A stretch of DNA of 13,253 nucleotides from Candidatus Methanoperedentaceae archaeon (GTDB lineage Archaea; Halobacteriota; Methanosarcinia; Methanosarcinales; Methanoperedenaceae). Below are positions 1 to 7,836 of the stretch, in pieces. Position 1 is the first letter of the stretch. Each line of letters opens with the position of its first letter. The stretch lies in assembly GCA_027371625.1 (NCBI GenBank), contig DAHXMQ010000298.1:1-13253 (forward strand), given 5' to 3'. The position numbers and the translations under genes were made by a program. Below the pieces are notes generated by a model that was not told the origin of the DNA, did not search any database, and saw only the letters and a program-made list of their open reading frames with translations.

Positions 1-2
1 TC

Positions 3-191
3 ATGCTTATCCTTGTGGGATCGGCCATAGGTATGATGGAAGAACTGCTTGGAAGGAAATCGCCTCTTTTTGGAAGAAGAACAGGACAACTTGAAATAAA
101 GCTTCAAGTATCCTCTGGAGATATGCAGGCAGAGCATGGGAGCGTTAAGGCGGATAATAGGGAAATGACGTATTTGCTGATTTCTATCTAA
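3..191 (+). pseudogene. Remnant of archaeal AAA-type ATPase (ATPase_2 family), 5' part outside window
   Basis: The open frame enters from the left edge, so its true start is not visible. The visible protein begins with a segment (residues 1-32) that matches my memory of the archaeal ATP-binding protein family (PF01637), which carries a 'GSSIGMMEELL..KSPLYGRRTGQI' block in mid-protein; here it reads GSAIGMMEELL followed by KSPLFGRRTGQLEIKL. Family members continue for well over 100 residues past this block, but this frame stops about 28 unrelated-looking residues later. From base 100 another plus frame gives SFKYPLEI...GALRRIIG, which resembles the expected continuation, and the original frame then gives REMTYLLI near the expected 'GGxPxYL' site. 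This suggests two frameshifts in a decayed gene. The family call is fairly firm; the decay is inferred from the early stop. Confidence 0.55.
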
Positions 192-261
192 TCCTACTTT
201 ATTTGGTTCGCTGCACTTTTAACACCTTACTACAGTCGTACAAGTAAATAGGATAGCCTTA

Positions 262-335
262 TGCCCAGACCCGGACTTGAACCGGGGACATCTGCGTCTT
301 CAGCGCAGCGCTCTCCCAGGCTGAGCTATCTGGGC
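262..335 (-). tRNA. tRNA-Phe (anticodon GAA)
   Basis: The minus strand folds into a complete cloverleaf of 74 bases. The acceptor stem GCCCAGA/TCTGGGC has seven pairs, and T8-A9 follow. The D stem is GCTC/GAGC. The anticodon stem CTGCG/CGCAG encloses the loop CTGAAGA, which places GAA at positions 34-36 (phenylalanine). The T stem CCCGG/CCGGG encloses TTCAAGT. The discriminator base is A, as expected for tRNA-Phe. No CCA is encoded after it, and no intron is present. The gene diverges from the MoxR operon that starts at 445. Confidence 0.97.
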
Positions 336-363
336 ATACAGGGAGCTAATAATTGCTGACCTC

Positions 364-374
364 GTATATCTAAT
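364..374 (-). promoter_or_regulatory. TATA-like box upstream of tRNA-Phe
   Basis: The minus strand reads ATTAGATATAC here, centred about 34 bases before the first base of the tRNA. That fits an archaeal TATA box with a transcription start a few bases upstream of the mature 5' end. Assigned by eye from spacing and composition only. Confidence 0.35.
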
Positions 375-401
375 CTTCGCAGATGTGGTCTTATCCCAAG
401 A

Positions 402-411
402 CTTAATATTA
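402..411 (+). promoter_or_regulatory. TATA-like box of the MoxR/VWA operon
   Basis: CTTAATATTA lies about 38 bases before the ATG at 445, which predicts a transcript start near 430 and a short leader. The leader would contain the GGTG ribosome binding motif at 434-437. Assigned by eye. Confidence 0.4.
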
Positions 412-444
412 TCAATGCCTATAATGCGTAGAAGGTGTGGCTGA

Positions 445-1317
445 ATGAACGAGTTCCTTGATAAGCTTTCAAAAATCAGGTCAGGGTTTCTTTCACGCAT
501 GAGGTTTCTTTTCCTTCTGGATTTTGTCTCTATTTTCAGCATTCTCTATGCAATTTTTATCATCTTCCAAGTCGAGTATTTCCTGAGTAAATCATCGCTA
601 TCACTGCCGATCCCTGTCAGATTTATTCCACCGATTCTTGCTTTTATCATCGCGATAATTGTTGCCTCATTGCTGCATAAAAAGGACAAAAAAATCAATA
701 TCAATCTGTTGATTGAAAAAAAATATGATGAACTGAAAGAAAAGCTCAGGACAGCGTATGACAACAGAGATGAAACAAATGAAATAGTTGATTCATTAAA
801 AGACAATGTTTCATCTGCGCTCACCAATGTTTCATCCTCACATCTTCTATCAAAAGGTGCGATAATCTCAAAAATTCTTATAGCCGTTATATTCATTGCA
901 GGTGTTGCCGTAATTTCATCTAACCCTTCCCAATATCAAATTCCGCCTGAAACAATCGCCAATAATTTCAAAAATATAACAGGCATCGGGGGAACTGCGA
1001 ATGAAACCACTCTTCTTCCGATAGGGCAGATTCAAGGCCCACCGACTGCGGGCACTTCAGGAAATGGGCAAATCATAGGTCATCCCAAAATCGCATCCCT
1101 CCAGGGTAAGAATATCGACCTCACACTTTTCTCAGGTCAGGGTGCAGGTTTTACGCCGACCGCCCCAAGCCAGCAACAGGGCATGTTTATACCTTCAACC
1201 TCCTACCCCGTGGATGTAGTTGGTTCTAATGTTTCCGACGGAGGCTATAGCATCCTGATGCAAAAATCGGAAGCCGATAAGACATTAATCCAGGATTATG
1301 CAATTAGCAGGAGTTAA
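445..1317 (+). CDS. Three-helix membrane protein, first gene of MoxR/VWA operon
   Basis: A 290-residue protein that I cannot name with certainty. It has hydrophobic segments at about residues 20-43, 58-78 and 138-158. Between the second and third is a charged, probably helical segment (about 80-125) with a short 'IEKKYDELKEKLRTA' motif reminiscent of DUF4175-like or archaeal DUF7502-type membrane proteins that accompany MoxR genes. Residues 159-290 are rich in Gly, Pro, Ser and Thr and look like a disordered, probably extracytoplasmic, tail. The ATG is fixed by an in-frame TGA directly before it (442-444) and by a GGTG motif seven bases upstream. It is the first gene of a plus-strand run with moxR, DUF58 and two VWA genes. 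Its likely role is a membrane partner or anchor of that complex, which is inferred from position only. Confidence 0.85.
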   Translation: MNEFLDKLSKIRSGFLSRMRFLFLLDFVSIFSILYAIFIIFQVEYFLSKSSLSLPIPVRFIPPILAFIIAIIVASLLHKKDKKININLLIEKKYDELKEKLRTAYDNRDETNEIVDSLKDNVSSALTNVSSSHLLSKGAIISKILIAVIFIAGVAVISSNPSQYQIPPETIANNFKNITGIGGTANETTLLPIGQIQGPPTAGTSGNGQIIGHPKIASLQGKNIDLTLFSGQGAGFTPTAPSQQQGMFIPSTSYPVDVVGSNVSDGGYSILMQKSEADKTLIQDYAISRS

Positions 1318-1337
1318 GATATGAAAGAGGTTAAAAC

Positions 1338-2285
1338 ATGAGTGACGAGATATTTAAAGGCTCAAAAGGGACTTTCAAGGAGCTTACCGATGAGATAGGC
1401 AAGGTCATCGTAGGACAGCATGAAGCCGTTGAACAGATTTTGATTGCAATCCTCTGCAACAGCCACGGGCTTGTGGAAAGCGTACCCGGGCTTGCAAAAA
1501 CGCTTACCATAAGCACGATATCGAAAGCGCTTGACCTGAAATTCAACAGGATTCAGTGCACCCCAGACCTCATGCCTTCCGACATCACAGGCACCTATAT
1601 CATAGAGGATGTGGGCGGGAAGAAACAGTACCGCTTCGAGCCCGGACCGATATTTGCAAACATCGTGCTGGCTGATGAAATTAACAGGGCATCACCCAAG
1701 ACGCAGAGCGCAATGCTTGAGTCCATGCAGGAAAAACAGGTGACTGTTGGAAATAAGACCTATCCCTTAGACAAGCCGTTCTTTGTGCTTGCAACACAGA
1801 ACCCGATTGAAATGGAAGGAACGTATCCATTACCTGAGGCGCAGCTTGACAGGTTCCTGCTCAAGATTCTGATGGACTATCCCACGGTTGAGGATGAGGG
1901 CGAGATTGTAAATAGATATACGAAAAATATCGTGCCGTCGGTAAGACAGGTGGTTTCAAAGAGCGAGGTGCTCGAACTCCAGAAGCTCACGCGCGATGTT
2001 CCTATAGCAGAGGATATCAAGAACCGCACCATCAAAATCGTGTTCGCAACGCGCGCCAAGAGTGAGCATATCGAATACGGTGCCTCGCCACGAGCAAGTA
2101 TCGGAATAATCCTTGCTGCAAAAGCGAGGGCGCTTATGAGAGGACGGAATTACGTAAGCGCCGAGGATATCGATGCCATGGCTTATCCGGTGCTTCGCCA
2201 CAGGATTATTCTCACGTTCGAGTCCGAGCGCAAGGGCATGACCACAGACCAGGTAATTTCGGATATCCTGAAAACCGTGAAATAA
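1338..2285 (+). CDS. moxR: MoxR family AAA+ ATPase
   Basis: The 315-residue protein is full length for a MoxR ATPase, which works with VWA proteins as a chaperone-like motor in maturation or assembly of protein complexes. Visible elements are: a GQ motif near residue 26; Walker A SVPGLAKT at 48-55; Walker B VLADE at 110-114; sensor 1 LATQNP at 151-156; the DRF motif with a probable arginine finger at R172; and sensor 2 GASPR with R252, followed by the helical lid. The first Walker A residue is serine where the family normally has glycine (GVPGLAKT). GAGG at 1327-1330 stands seven bases before the ATG. The next gene begins three bases after the stop, so the two are co-transcribed. Confidence 0.96.
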   Translation: MSDEIFKGSKGTFKELTDEIGKVIVGQHEAVEQILIAILCNSHGLVESVPGLAKTLTISTISKALDLKFNRIQCTPDLMPSDITGTYIIEDVGGKKQYRFEPGPIFANIVLADEINRASPKTQSAMLESMQEKQVTVGNKTYPLDKPFFVLATQNPIEMEGTYPLPEAQLDRFLLKILMDYPTVEDEGEIVNRYTKNIVPSVRQVVSKSEVLELQKLTRDVPIAEDIKNRTIKIVFATRAKSEHIEYGASPRASIGIILAAKARALMRGRNYVSAEDIDAMAYPVLRHRIILTFESERKGMTTDQVISDILKTVK

Positions 2286-2288
2286 TAA

Positions 2289-3158
2289 ATGATTGACACC
2301 TCATTCTTCAAGGAGCTTGACCGCTTCTCATTCATGGTGCGCAAACGCGTATCCACAGCCTATAGCGGGAGCAGGCGTTCCATACTCAGAGGCAGGGGAA
2401 TGGAGCCTGTGAGCTACCGCGAATACTCGCAGGGGGACGATTTCAAGATAATCGACTGGAAGGTCTATGGGAGAACCGAGAAGCTGTTTGTCAAGGAATT
2501 CGAGGAAGAGAAGAGCCTGACAACGCATATCCTGCTCGACACAAGCAAGAGCATGGATTTTCGAAACAAGTTTGATTACGCTGCGATGCTCGCCCTTGGG
2601 TTTGCCTATCTTGTGACCAAGGATAACGAGAAGTTCGGCGTTTCAACATTCGCAGAGGAAATCAATATCACAAAACCAAAAAGGGGGAGGAGGTATCTCT
2701 CCCAGACCATCGACCTTCTGAATAACACGCAGCTTCTCGGGAAAACGAGATTCGATTACTGCATGGAAAAGTACGGCGCCATTATAAAATCAAGGTCGCT
2801 TGTTTTCATCATATCTGATTTCATGGCTGATCTCGGGGCTATAAAAAGCGCAATATACAGGCTCGGCGACAATGAGCTTGTGCTTATTCAGGTTCTGGAC
2901 CCCATCGAAAAAAACCTCAATCTCGGAGGCGAGGCAAAATTGATCGACCTTGAGACAGATAAAAAGATGGATATCTATACAAGCCCGCGCCTTCGCGCGG
3001 AATACGAAAAGCTGCTCGGCGACCACATCGCAGGGATAAAAGAGACATGCCTTGCAGTCGGTGCTGATTTCCATACCGTGACCACGGATAAACCCGTATT
3101 CGATGCCATATTCGAGGTTGTAAACCAGAGACAGGTAAAGAAGGTAGTACGGAGGTAG
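2289..3158 (+). CDS. DUF58 domain protein with VWA-like MIDAS motif
   Basis: The 289-residue protein shows the DUF58 signature: EYSQGDD at 45-51, IDWKVYGRT at 55-63, and KEFEEE from 69. This runs into a VWA-like fold with the metal-binding motif DTSKS at 84-88, followed by M89. There is no signal peptide or obvious membrane helix, so it should be cytoplasmic or membrane-peripheral. DUF58 proteins are nearly always encoded beside MoxR and are thought to link the ATPase to membrane VWA proteins. The start lies three bases after the moxR stop. No strong Shine-Dalgarno is visible, only GTGA near 2276, so translation is probably coupled to moxR. The stop overlaps the GGAGGT used by the next gene. 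Confidence 0.94.
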   Translation: MIDTSFFKELDRFSFMVRKRVSTAYSGSRRSILRGRGMEPVSYREYSQGDDFKIIDWKVYGRTEKLFVKEFEEEKSLTTHILLDTSKSMDFRNKFDYAAMLALGFAYLVTKDNEKFGVSTFAEEINITKPKRGRRYLSQTIDLLNNTQLLGKTRFDYCMEKYGAIIKSRSLVFIISDFMADLGAIKSAIYRLGDNELVLIQVLDPIEKNLNLGGEAKLIDLETDKKMDIYTSPRLRAEYEKLLGDHIAGIKETCLAVGADFHTVTTDKPVFDAIFEVVNQRQVKKVVRR

Positions 3159-3161
3159 AAA

Positions 3162-5078
3162 ATGGTCTTAGATTTTCTGTATGTATTTTTGGCTAACCCT
3201 AATCAATTTATAAATGACCATTTTAACAATCGTACAGGACTTTATACACTTCTTTCCATCATACCACTTATAATAATATACCTTTTGAGACCAAGACCCA
3301 AAAAATTAAGAATACCTTCCTTGATGTTCCTTTTTGACCTTGAAAGGAAGAAAAGGCTCAATATTTTCAGGAAATTCCTGAAAGACCCACTGTTCTTCAT
3401 CCAGTTGCTTGTGCTTATCCTTGTTTCGCTTGCGATTGCCGCTCCGTTCATTATGGCAAATGAGGAAGCTGGAGGAGGTTCAACGGTAATCATCCTCGAC
3501 GCCTCGGGGAGCATGCAGGCTAAGACCGCTCTTGGAAGCACCAAGTTTGATGATGCACTTGGGCAGGCACAGAATTTCCTCTCAGCGAAGAACACAATAA
3601 TCATGGCTGAAAGCGTGCCCCTGATGGTGATGCAGGATGCACCTTCGGGCAGCGCATCCGATGCGCTCAAGAAATTGAAGGCAAAAGCAACGGAAACAGA
3701 CCTTTCAAGTGCCATTCTTCTCGGAAGAAGGGTGCTTCCGGAAGGAGGAAGGATTGTGGTGTTCTCGGATTTTACAAGCTGGATTGGCGATGACCCATCG
3801 GTTGCAAAGGCTCTTGCGGAAGCCAACGGCATCACCGTGGACTTCGTTACAATAAGCGGAAGGACGGATAACATAGGCATCGTGAACGGCTGGTTTAATG
3901 GCGGCAACGATTATACGATTGTAGTTAAGAATTTCAATTCCCAGGCTGCGGATGTAGGAATCGATGTTACCACCGATAGCACAAACGTGCTTTCAAGCAC
4001 GCTTCACCTCAACGGAGACTCAAGCCAGAACTTTGTAATAAGCAACCTGGCATCGGGAACAACGAAGATCTCAATCAGTTCTGATGATGCCCTTCCCCTT
4101 GATAACAATGCATACGTGATAATACCAAGCTCCGTGAAACACAACCTCCTTTATATAACCGATAATGCAAAATCGCCTCCAGTCGTTGCACTCGGTCTTA
4201 TCCCTTTCACCACGGTTACAAAAACATCTACAAAAAACATCCCTTCAATGTCAGGTTATTCGATTGTGTTTGTCGGCTCTACCTTGCCATCGGATGCGAT
4301 ACAGAGCCTGTCTGATTATGTCAGGGGTGGAGGGAATGCGGTGATAATCGCCTCACCTGCACTGAAGGATATGGATCTCCTGCCCGTGACGCTCGGTTCC
4401 ATATCGAACGCGACATCGCTCGATGTAGTCCTGCCCAGCATTATAACAGACGGCATTGATATTGATACGATACAGGTAACGAAACATTTCAATGCGCAGG
4501 CGAAGCCTGGTTCAGTCTCGCTCGTTGAAGGAGGGGATGGCTCTGTAATGCTGGCGTACTGGAAGTTCGGGAAGGGAACGGTGCTCTATTCAGGGCTTGC
4601 AGACCCTGTAGCCGAGAATATCTCAGAGAATATCTACGACCCTCTCAATCCAAATATATGGAACGACTTCCATTCGCATGCGGATTACCCGCTTTTCTGG
4701 AAGCAGATGCTGGAATGGATAACCGGAAGCCTTGGTGTGAGCGAATACAACGCAAAAACAGGTCAGTTTATCAAGCTTCCAGCCACTGAGACCGTAAAAA
4801 CCCCAAGCGATACCGTTACCACAGACCTCCTGCTGCTCGATGAGGTTGGGGTTTACCACCTGCCTGATAAGGACGTGGCGGTAAACCTTTACGATGAAAC
4901 GGAATCAAACCTCGCAGGCGCTGGTATTACCTTGGCTGCGAACCAGACGGCTGCGCAGATACCGTATAATATCGAATTGAAACCAGTAAGAAAATACCTT
5001 GATATCTATCTCATAATCGCAGGGATGTTTCTTGTATTTTTGGAATTGTATTACCTGCACTGGAGAGGTGAGCTATAA
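3162..5078 (+). CDS. BatA-like membrane protein with VWA domain
   Basis: A 638-residue protein. The N-terminal part resembles the aerotolerance regulator N-terminal region (BatA/PF07584 type). It has helices at about 27-43 and 77-98 separated by a basic cytoplasmic loop (KKLRIPSL, then ERKKRL). A VWA domain follows with an intact MIDAS start DASGS at 113-117, then M118. The long middle part is beta-rich, with a Gly-rich YVRGGGNAVII stretch that fits the glutamine-amidotransferase-like fold common in this family. A C-terminal helix lies at about 612-632, ending in a short charged tail. The VWA part should lie outside the cytoplasmic membrane. GGAGGT at 3151-3156 gives a strong ribosome binding site over the previous stop. 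Its TAA shares one base with the next ATG (TAATG), so the two products are probably made in comparable amounts. Confidence 0.92.
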   Translation: MVLDFLYVFLANPNQFINDHFNNRTGLYTLLSIIPLIIIYLLRPRPKKLRIPSLMFLFDLERKKRLNIFRKFLKDPLFFIQLLVLILVSLAIAAPFIMANEEAGGGSTVIILDASGSMQAKTALGSTKFDDALGQAQNFLSAKNTIIMAESVPLMVMQDAPSGSASDALKKLKAKATETDLSSAILLGRRVLPEGGRIVVFSDFTSWIGDDPSVAKALAEANGITVDFVTISGRTDNIGIVNGWFNGGNDYTIVVKNFNSQAADVGIDVTTDSTNVLSSTLHLNGDSSQNFVISNLASGTTKISISSDDALPLDNNAYVIIPSSVKHNLLYITDNAKSPPVVALGLIPFTTVTKTSTKNIPSMSGYSIVFVGSTLPSDAIQSLSDYVRGGGNAVIIASPALKDMDLLPVTLGSISNATSLDVVLPSIITDGIDIDTIQVTKHFNAQAKPGSVSLVEGGDGSVMLAYWKFGKGTVLYSGLADPVAENISENIYDPLNPNIWNDFHSHADYPLFWKQMLEWITGSLGVSEYNAKTGQFIKLPATETVKTPSDTVTTDLLLLDEVGVYHLPDKDVAVNLYDETESNLAGAGITLAANQTAAQIPYNIELKPVRKYLDIYLIIAGMFLVFLELYYLHWRGEL

Positions 5079-7639
5079 TGGCTTTTGAATTCCCGCAGTT
5101 AGCGAATCCTCTTGTTCTTTTGCTCATCAGCCCTGTTATTCTTGTGGCATGGTATGCAGTCAGGAAAGGAATCCCCAAGCTGCTCATGGTTTCCCGCGTT
5201 GTCATCCTGAGCCTTCTTATAGTCGCGCTCGCTTCGCCTTATACCCTTGGAACAACCACGATAACGGATCAAGCGCCGATGGTTACCATCGTATCAGACC
5301 AGACATTGAGCATGAATCTATTTAACAAGGATCTTGCGCAGACGCTCTATAACTCCATAAGATCAAGTACACCAACCACGTTCAAGCAGTTTTCGGGAAT
5401 AAAATCTCCGATAGGCGATGAGATAATACAGGATGCCACGGGGAACAACAATATAGTGCTTGTGAGCGATTTGAATAATAACTACGGCAAAGACCTGTCC
5501 GATGCTATCACCTTTGTCTCGAAATCAGGGACGAGAGTCTTTGCCGTGAGGCAGACGCCCATACACAACGATGCCAGCGTGGAGATACAGAGCCCCAAGA
5601 ACCTCATTATAGGGAATCCAAATACTTTCAATATCGTGGTAAGGCAGGCTGGAAATGAGACGAGCTACAGGCTTGATGTTGATATAGATGGAACATCCGT
5701 GTTAAGCCAGTCGTTCACGCAGACGGATAGAATCAAGGTCATCCCTGTTTCATATACCTTCAATACACTGGGAACGCACAAGGTGACAGCCACAATAACA
5801 CCGACGAGCGAGGACTATAACCCGCTCAACAATGTATTCTACAGGGCGGTTTTCGTTGTACCAAAACCCTCAGTGCTCATGGTGACGGACTATACAACCT
5901 CGCCGCTTTATACGGTCGCAAGCAGCCTGTACAATATAACGACATCAGGGGATGTGCCAGACGACCTTTCACAGTACAGGGCTGTAATCATAGATAACAA
6001 ACCTGCGGCGCAGTTGAATGCAGATTCCCTGAGAACTTACGTCGGAGGCGGCGGAGGGCTTGTGGTGGTTGGAGGGGATAACTCTTATGATAGGGGAACT
6101 TACAATAACTCACCTGTTGAGGCTATATTGCCCATAATATCGAAAGCTGCCCAGTACACGGGTGGAAAGAACATTGTTCTTGTTATCGACTCATCGGGCA
6201 GCACAGCCCAGTCTTACTCCCAGACTGCTGTTGGCGGTACATCTGTGCCTGCAATCTCGGAGATCGATGCAATAGCAGGGAACTTTGTGAACACTATTTC
6301 ACCCGACACCAATCTTGGCGTGGTTGGGTTTGGAGGCACCACGACTGTCACATACCCTCTTGTAAGGATGACAGGCGCAAGCAAACAAACTATGATGGCT
6401 AATATAGCAAAATTTGAGCCGCAGGGCGGAGAGCTTGGGACTGATATTGATACCGGATTGGATAAAGCCCGTCAGATGCTCAGCTCTGCTTCAGGCACAG
6501 ATAAGGACGTTTATGTTATTTCCGATGGTCAGATAGAAACATGCGGATGCGACGCGAATATTTTAAAAATCGGGAATCAGATGATACAACAGGGAATAAG
6601 ACTTCACTTCATACAGGTGGAAGTAAATTTTCAGTCTGGTGTAGCGCTGAATATAGACCAGAATTACCAGAAGATGGCTGCGGCTTTAAGTGCCGAATCA
6701 AAGGTAATACCTGCGGCTACAGGAGAAAGGCCAACGGTATCGGCTGCTATACCTTCAGCTTCAGCAACGCCAACCCCAACAGCCACGCCGGCTGGGTACC
6801 ATGAATTTGGTCTCACTATAGTGGATAGCAGCCATTTCATCACACAATATCTCAACCTTACAGCCTCCGTCACTGGATACAACGATGTAACACCAAAACT
6901 CGGCTCGGATGAACTTGTTGCCTTGACACCAGCAGACGGCGGAAACCCCATCCTCACAGTATGGGACTTTGGTCTTGGCAGGGTTGCAGCTTTCACAACC
7001 GATAACGGCAACCCATCCAGCAGCGATCCGACAAGACCATGGGCTTCGGAAGTCTATACTGCGCCAAGCTCGGCTCTTATCTCAGCCATGATTAACTGGG
7101 CAATCGGAGACCCAAGACCTACTGGAGGCGTGGTTATACAGGCTGAGGACATCTGGGCTGGAACTCCCGGAAACGTTACCATAACTTCGAACACAGTTCC
7201 TGCTGTAACCCTCGACGGCGCGCCGCTTGACCTTTCAAGGACAGGACCAACTACATACCAAGCTTCCATAAATCTTGAGAAAACAGGATTCCACGACCTC
7301 TCAGGTTACGGTATTGCAGTCAATTACCCTCTCGAATACAGGGATGTGGGTTTCAATGACCAGCTTGAATCGGTTATAGTGGCAAACGGCGGCAGTGTTT
7401 ATGACGAGAGTTCGGTGCAGGGCCTGCTGCTCATGGATATAAAGGAAAAATCAGTAAGAACCGTGCAGCAGCCCATAAGCGAGAAAGAGCCCTTCCTCCT
7501 TGCGGCGCTCGGATTGTTCCTTGCCGAGGTGATTGCCAGGAGGATGAAGGATTACAGGAAGGAAAGACCTGTGATCGAGGAGAATCCTCCGAGGGTTGCG
7601 CCAGCGGCTCCTGTGGCTGAACCTGCTGCGGCTGAATGA
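5078..7639 (+). CDS. Large membrane VWA protein with degenerate glutamine-amidotransferase-like domain
   Basis: An 853-residue protein, last in the operon. Two N-terminal helices (about 10-28 and 37-54) have the BatA layout. A first VWA-like segment has a non-standard MIDAS start DQTLS at 74-78. A beta-sandwich-like stretch (about 165-260) leads to an amidotransferase-like region (about 264-354) with the typical GGDNSYDRGTY at 332-342. This region lacks any GxCxG nucleophile elbow, so it is unlikely to be an active amidotransferase. A second VWA domain with canonical DSSGS at 371-375, GTDI near 454 and ISDG at 481-484 is inserted before a Pro/Thr/Ser-rich linker (about 548-573). The fold then resumes with FGLGRVAAFTTD. 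Other notable parts are a CGC pair (C489, C491), a C-terminal helix at about 805-820, and a Pro/Ala-rich cytoplasmic tail. GGTGAG at 5067-5072 is the ribosome binding site. The gene ends two bases from the stop of the convergent neighbour. Confidence 0.92.
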   Translation: MAFEFPQLANPLVLLLISPVILVAWYAVRKGIPKLLMVSRVVILSLLIVALASPYTLGTTTITDQAPMVTIVSDQTLSMNLFNKDLAQTLYNSIRSSTPTTFKQFSGIKSPIGDEIIQDATGNNNIVLVSDLNNNYGKDLSDAITFVSKSGTRVFAVRQTPIHNDASVEIQSPKNLIIGNPNTFNIVVRQAGNETSYRLDVDIDGTSVLSQSFTQTDRIKVIPVSYTFNTLGTHKVTATITPTSEDYNPLNNVFYRAVFVVPKPSVLMVTDYTTSPLYTVASSLYNITTSGDVPDDLSQYRAVIIDNKPAAQLNADSLRTYVGGGGGLVVVGGDNSYDRGTYNNSPVEAILPIISKAAQYTGGKNIVLVIDSSGSTAQSYSQTAVGGTSVPAISEIDAIAGNFVNTISPDTNLGVVGFGGTTTVTYPLVRMTGASKQTMMANIAKFEPQGGELGTDIDTGLDKARQMLSSASGTDKDVYVISDGQIETCGCDANILKIGNQMIQQGIRLHFIQVEVNFQSGVALNIDQNYQKMAAALSAESKVIPAATGERPTVSAAIPSASATPTPTATPAGYHEFGLTIVDSSHFITQYLNLTASVTGYNDVTPKLGSDELVALTPADGGNPILTVWDFGLGRVAAFTTDNGNPSSSDPTRPWASEVYTAPSSALISAMINWAIGDPRPTGGVVIQAEDIWAGTPGNVTITSNTVPAVTLDGAPLDLSRTGPTTYQASINLEKTGFHDLSGYGIAVNYPLEYRDVGFNDQLESVIVANGGSVYDESSVQGLLLMDIKEKSVRTVQQPISEKEPFLLAALGLFLAEVIARRMKDYRKERPVIEENPPRVAPAAPVAEPAAAE

Positions 7640-7641
7640 AA

Positions 7642-7836
7642 TTACCTCCTGATTGATTTCAGGTATTTCTCCGCGCTTAACTTAAAATTTTTTGCATTAT
7701 CAAAAAGGCTATCAATAAACTCTGCCTGCTGCTTACTCCAGACTTCGTTTGGTACGGATTTAACCCATTTGCTGTAGAAATGAATAAATTCCAACCTCTC
7801 CCTTAGATGTTGTTTTTTATCAAACTGTGATTCCAT
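7642..7836 (-). CDS. Small 64-residue protein paired with nucleotidyltransferase-like gene
   Basis: I do not recognise a named family. The 64-residue protein is helical and rich in Lys, Phe and Trp, with no signal or membrane segment. A central 'WSKQQAEFIDS' block looks like the conserved core of small archaeal partner proteins of nucleotidyltransferases, though that is from memory only. Its ATG lies inside the end of the upstream gene (17-base overlap, different frame) and no Shine-Dalgarno precedes it, which points to translational coupling. Together they resemble a two-gene accessory unit such as a toxin-antitoxin pair. Which partner would be toxic cannot be told from the sequence. Confidence 0.75.
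   Translation of the reverse strand: MESQFDKKQHLRERLEFIHFYSKWVKSVPNEVWSKQQAEFIDSLFDNAKNFKLSAEKYLKSIRR

Noticed and set aside
546..896. Minus-strand open frame of 116 codons opposite the first operon gene
   Set aside because: The Ser-rich translation mirrors the plus-strand hydrophobic protein, and no promoter or ribosome binding site fits.
3242..3907. Long minus-strand open frame (221 codons) inside the BatA-like gene
   Set aside because: It lies opposite a clearly coding plus-strand gene with MIDAS and membrane segments. Its translation is rich in Ser, Leu and Pro without motifs, so it is a shadow frame.
5867..6130. Active glutamine amidotransferase in the 853-residue protein
   Set aside because: The fold-type motif GGDNSYDRGTY is present, but no Cys sits in a nucleophile elbow, so only a degenerate domain can be claimed.
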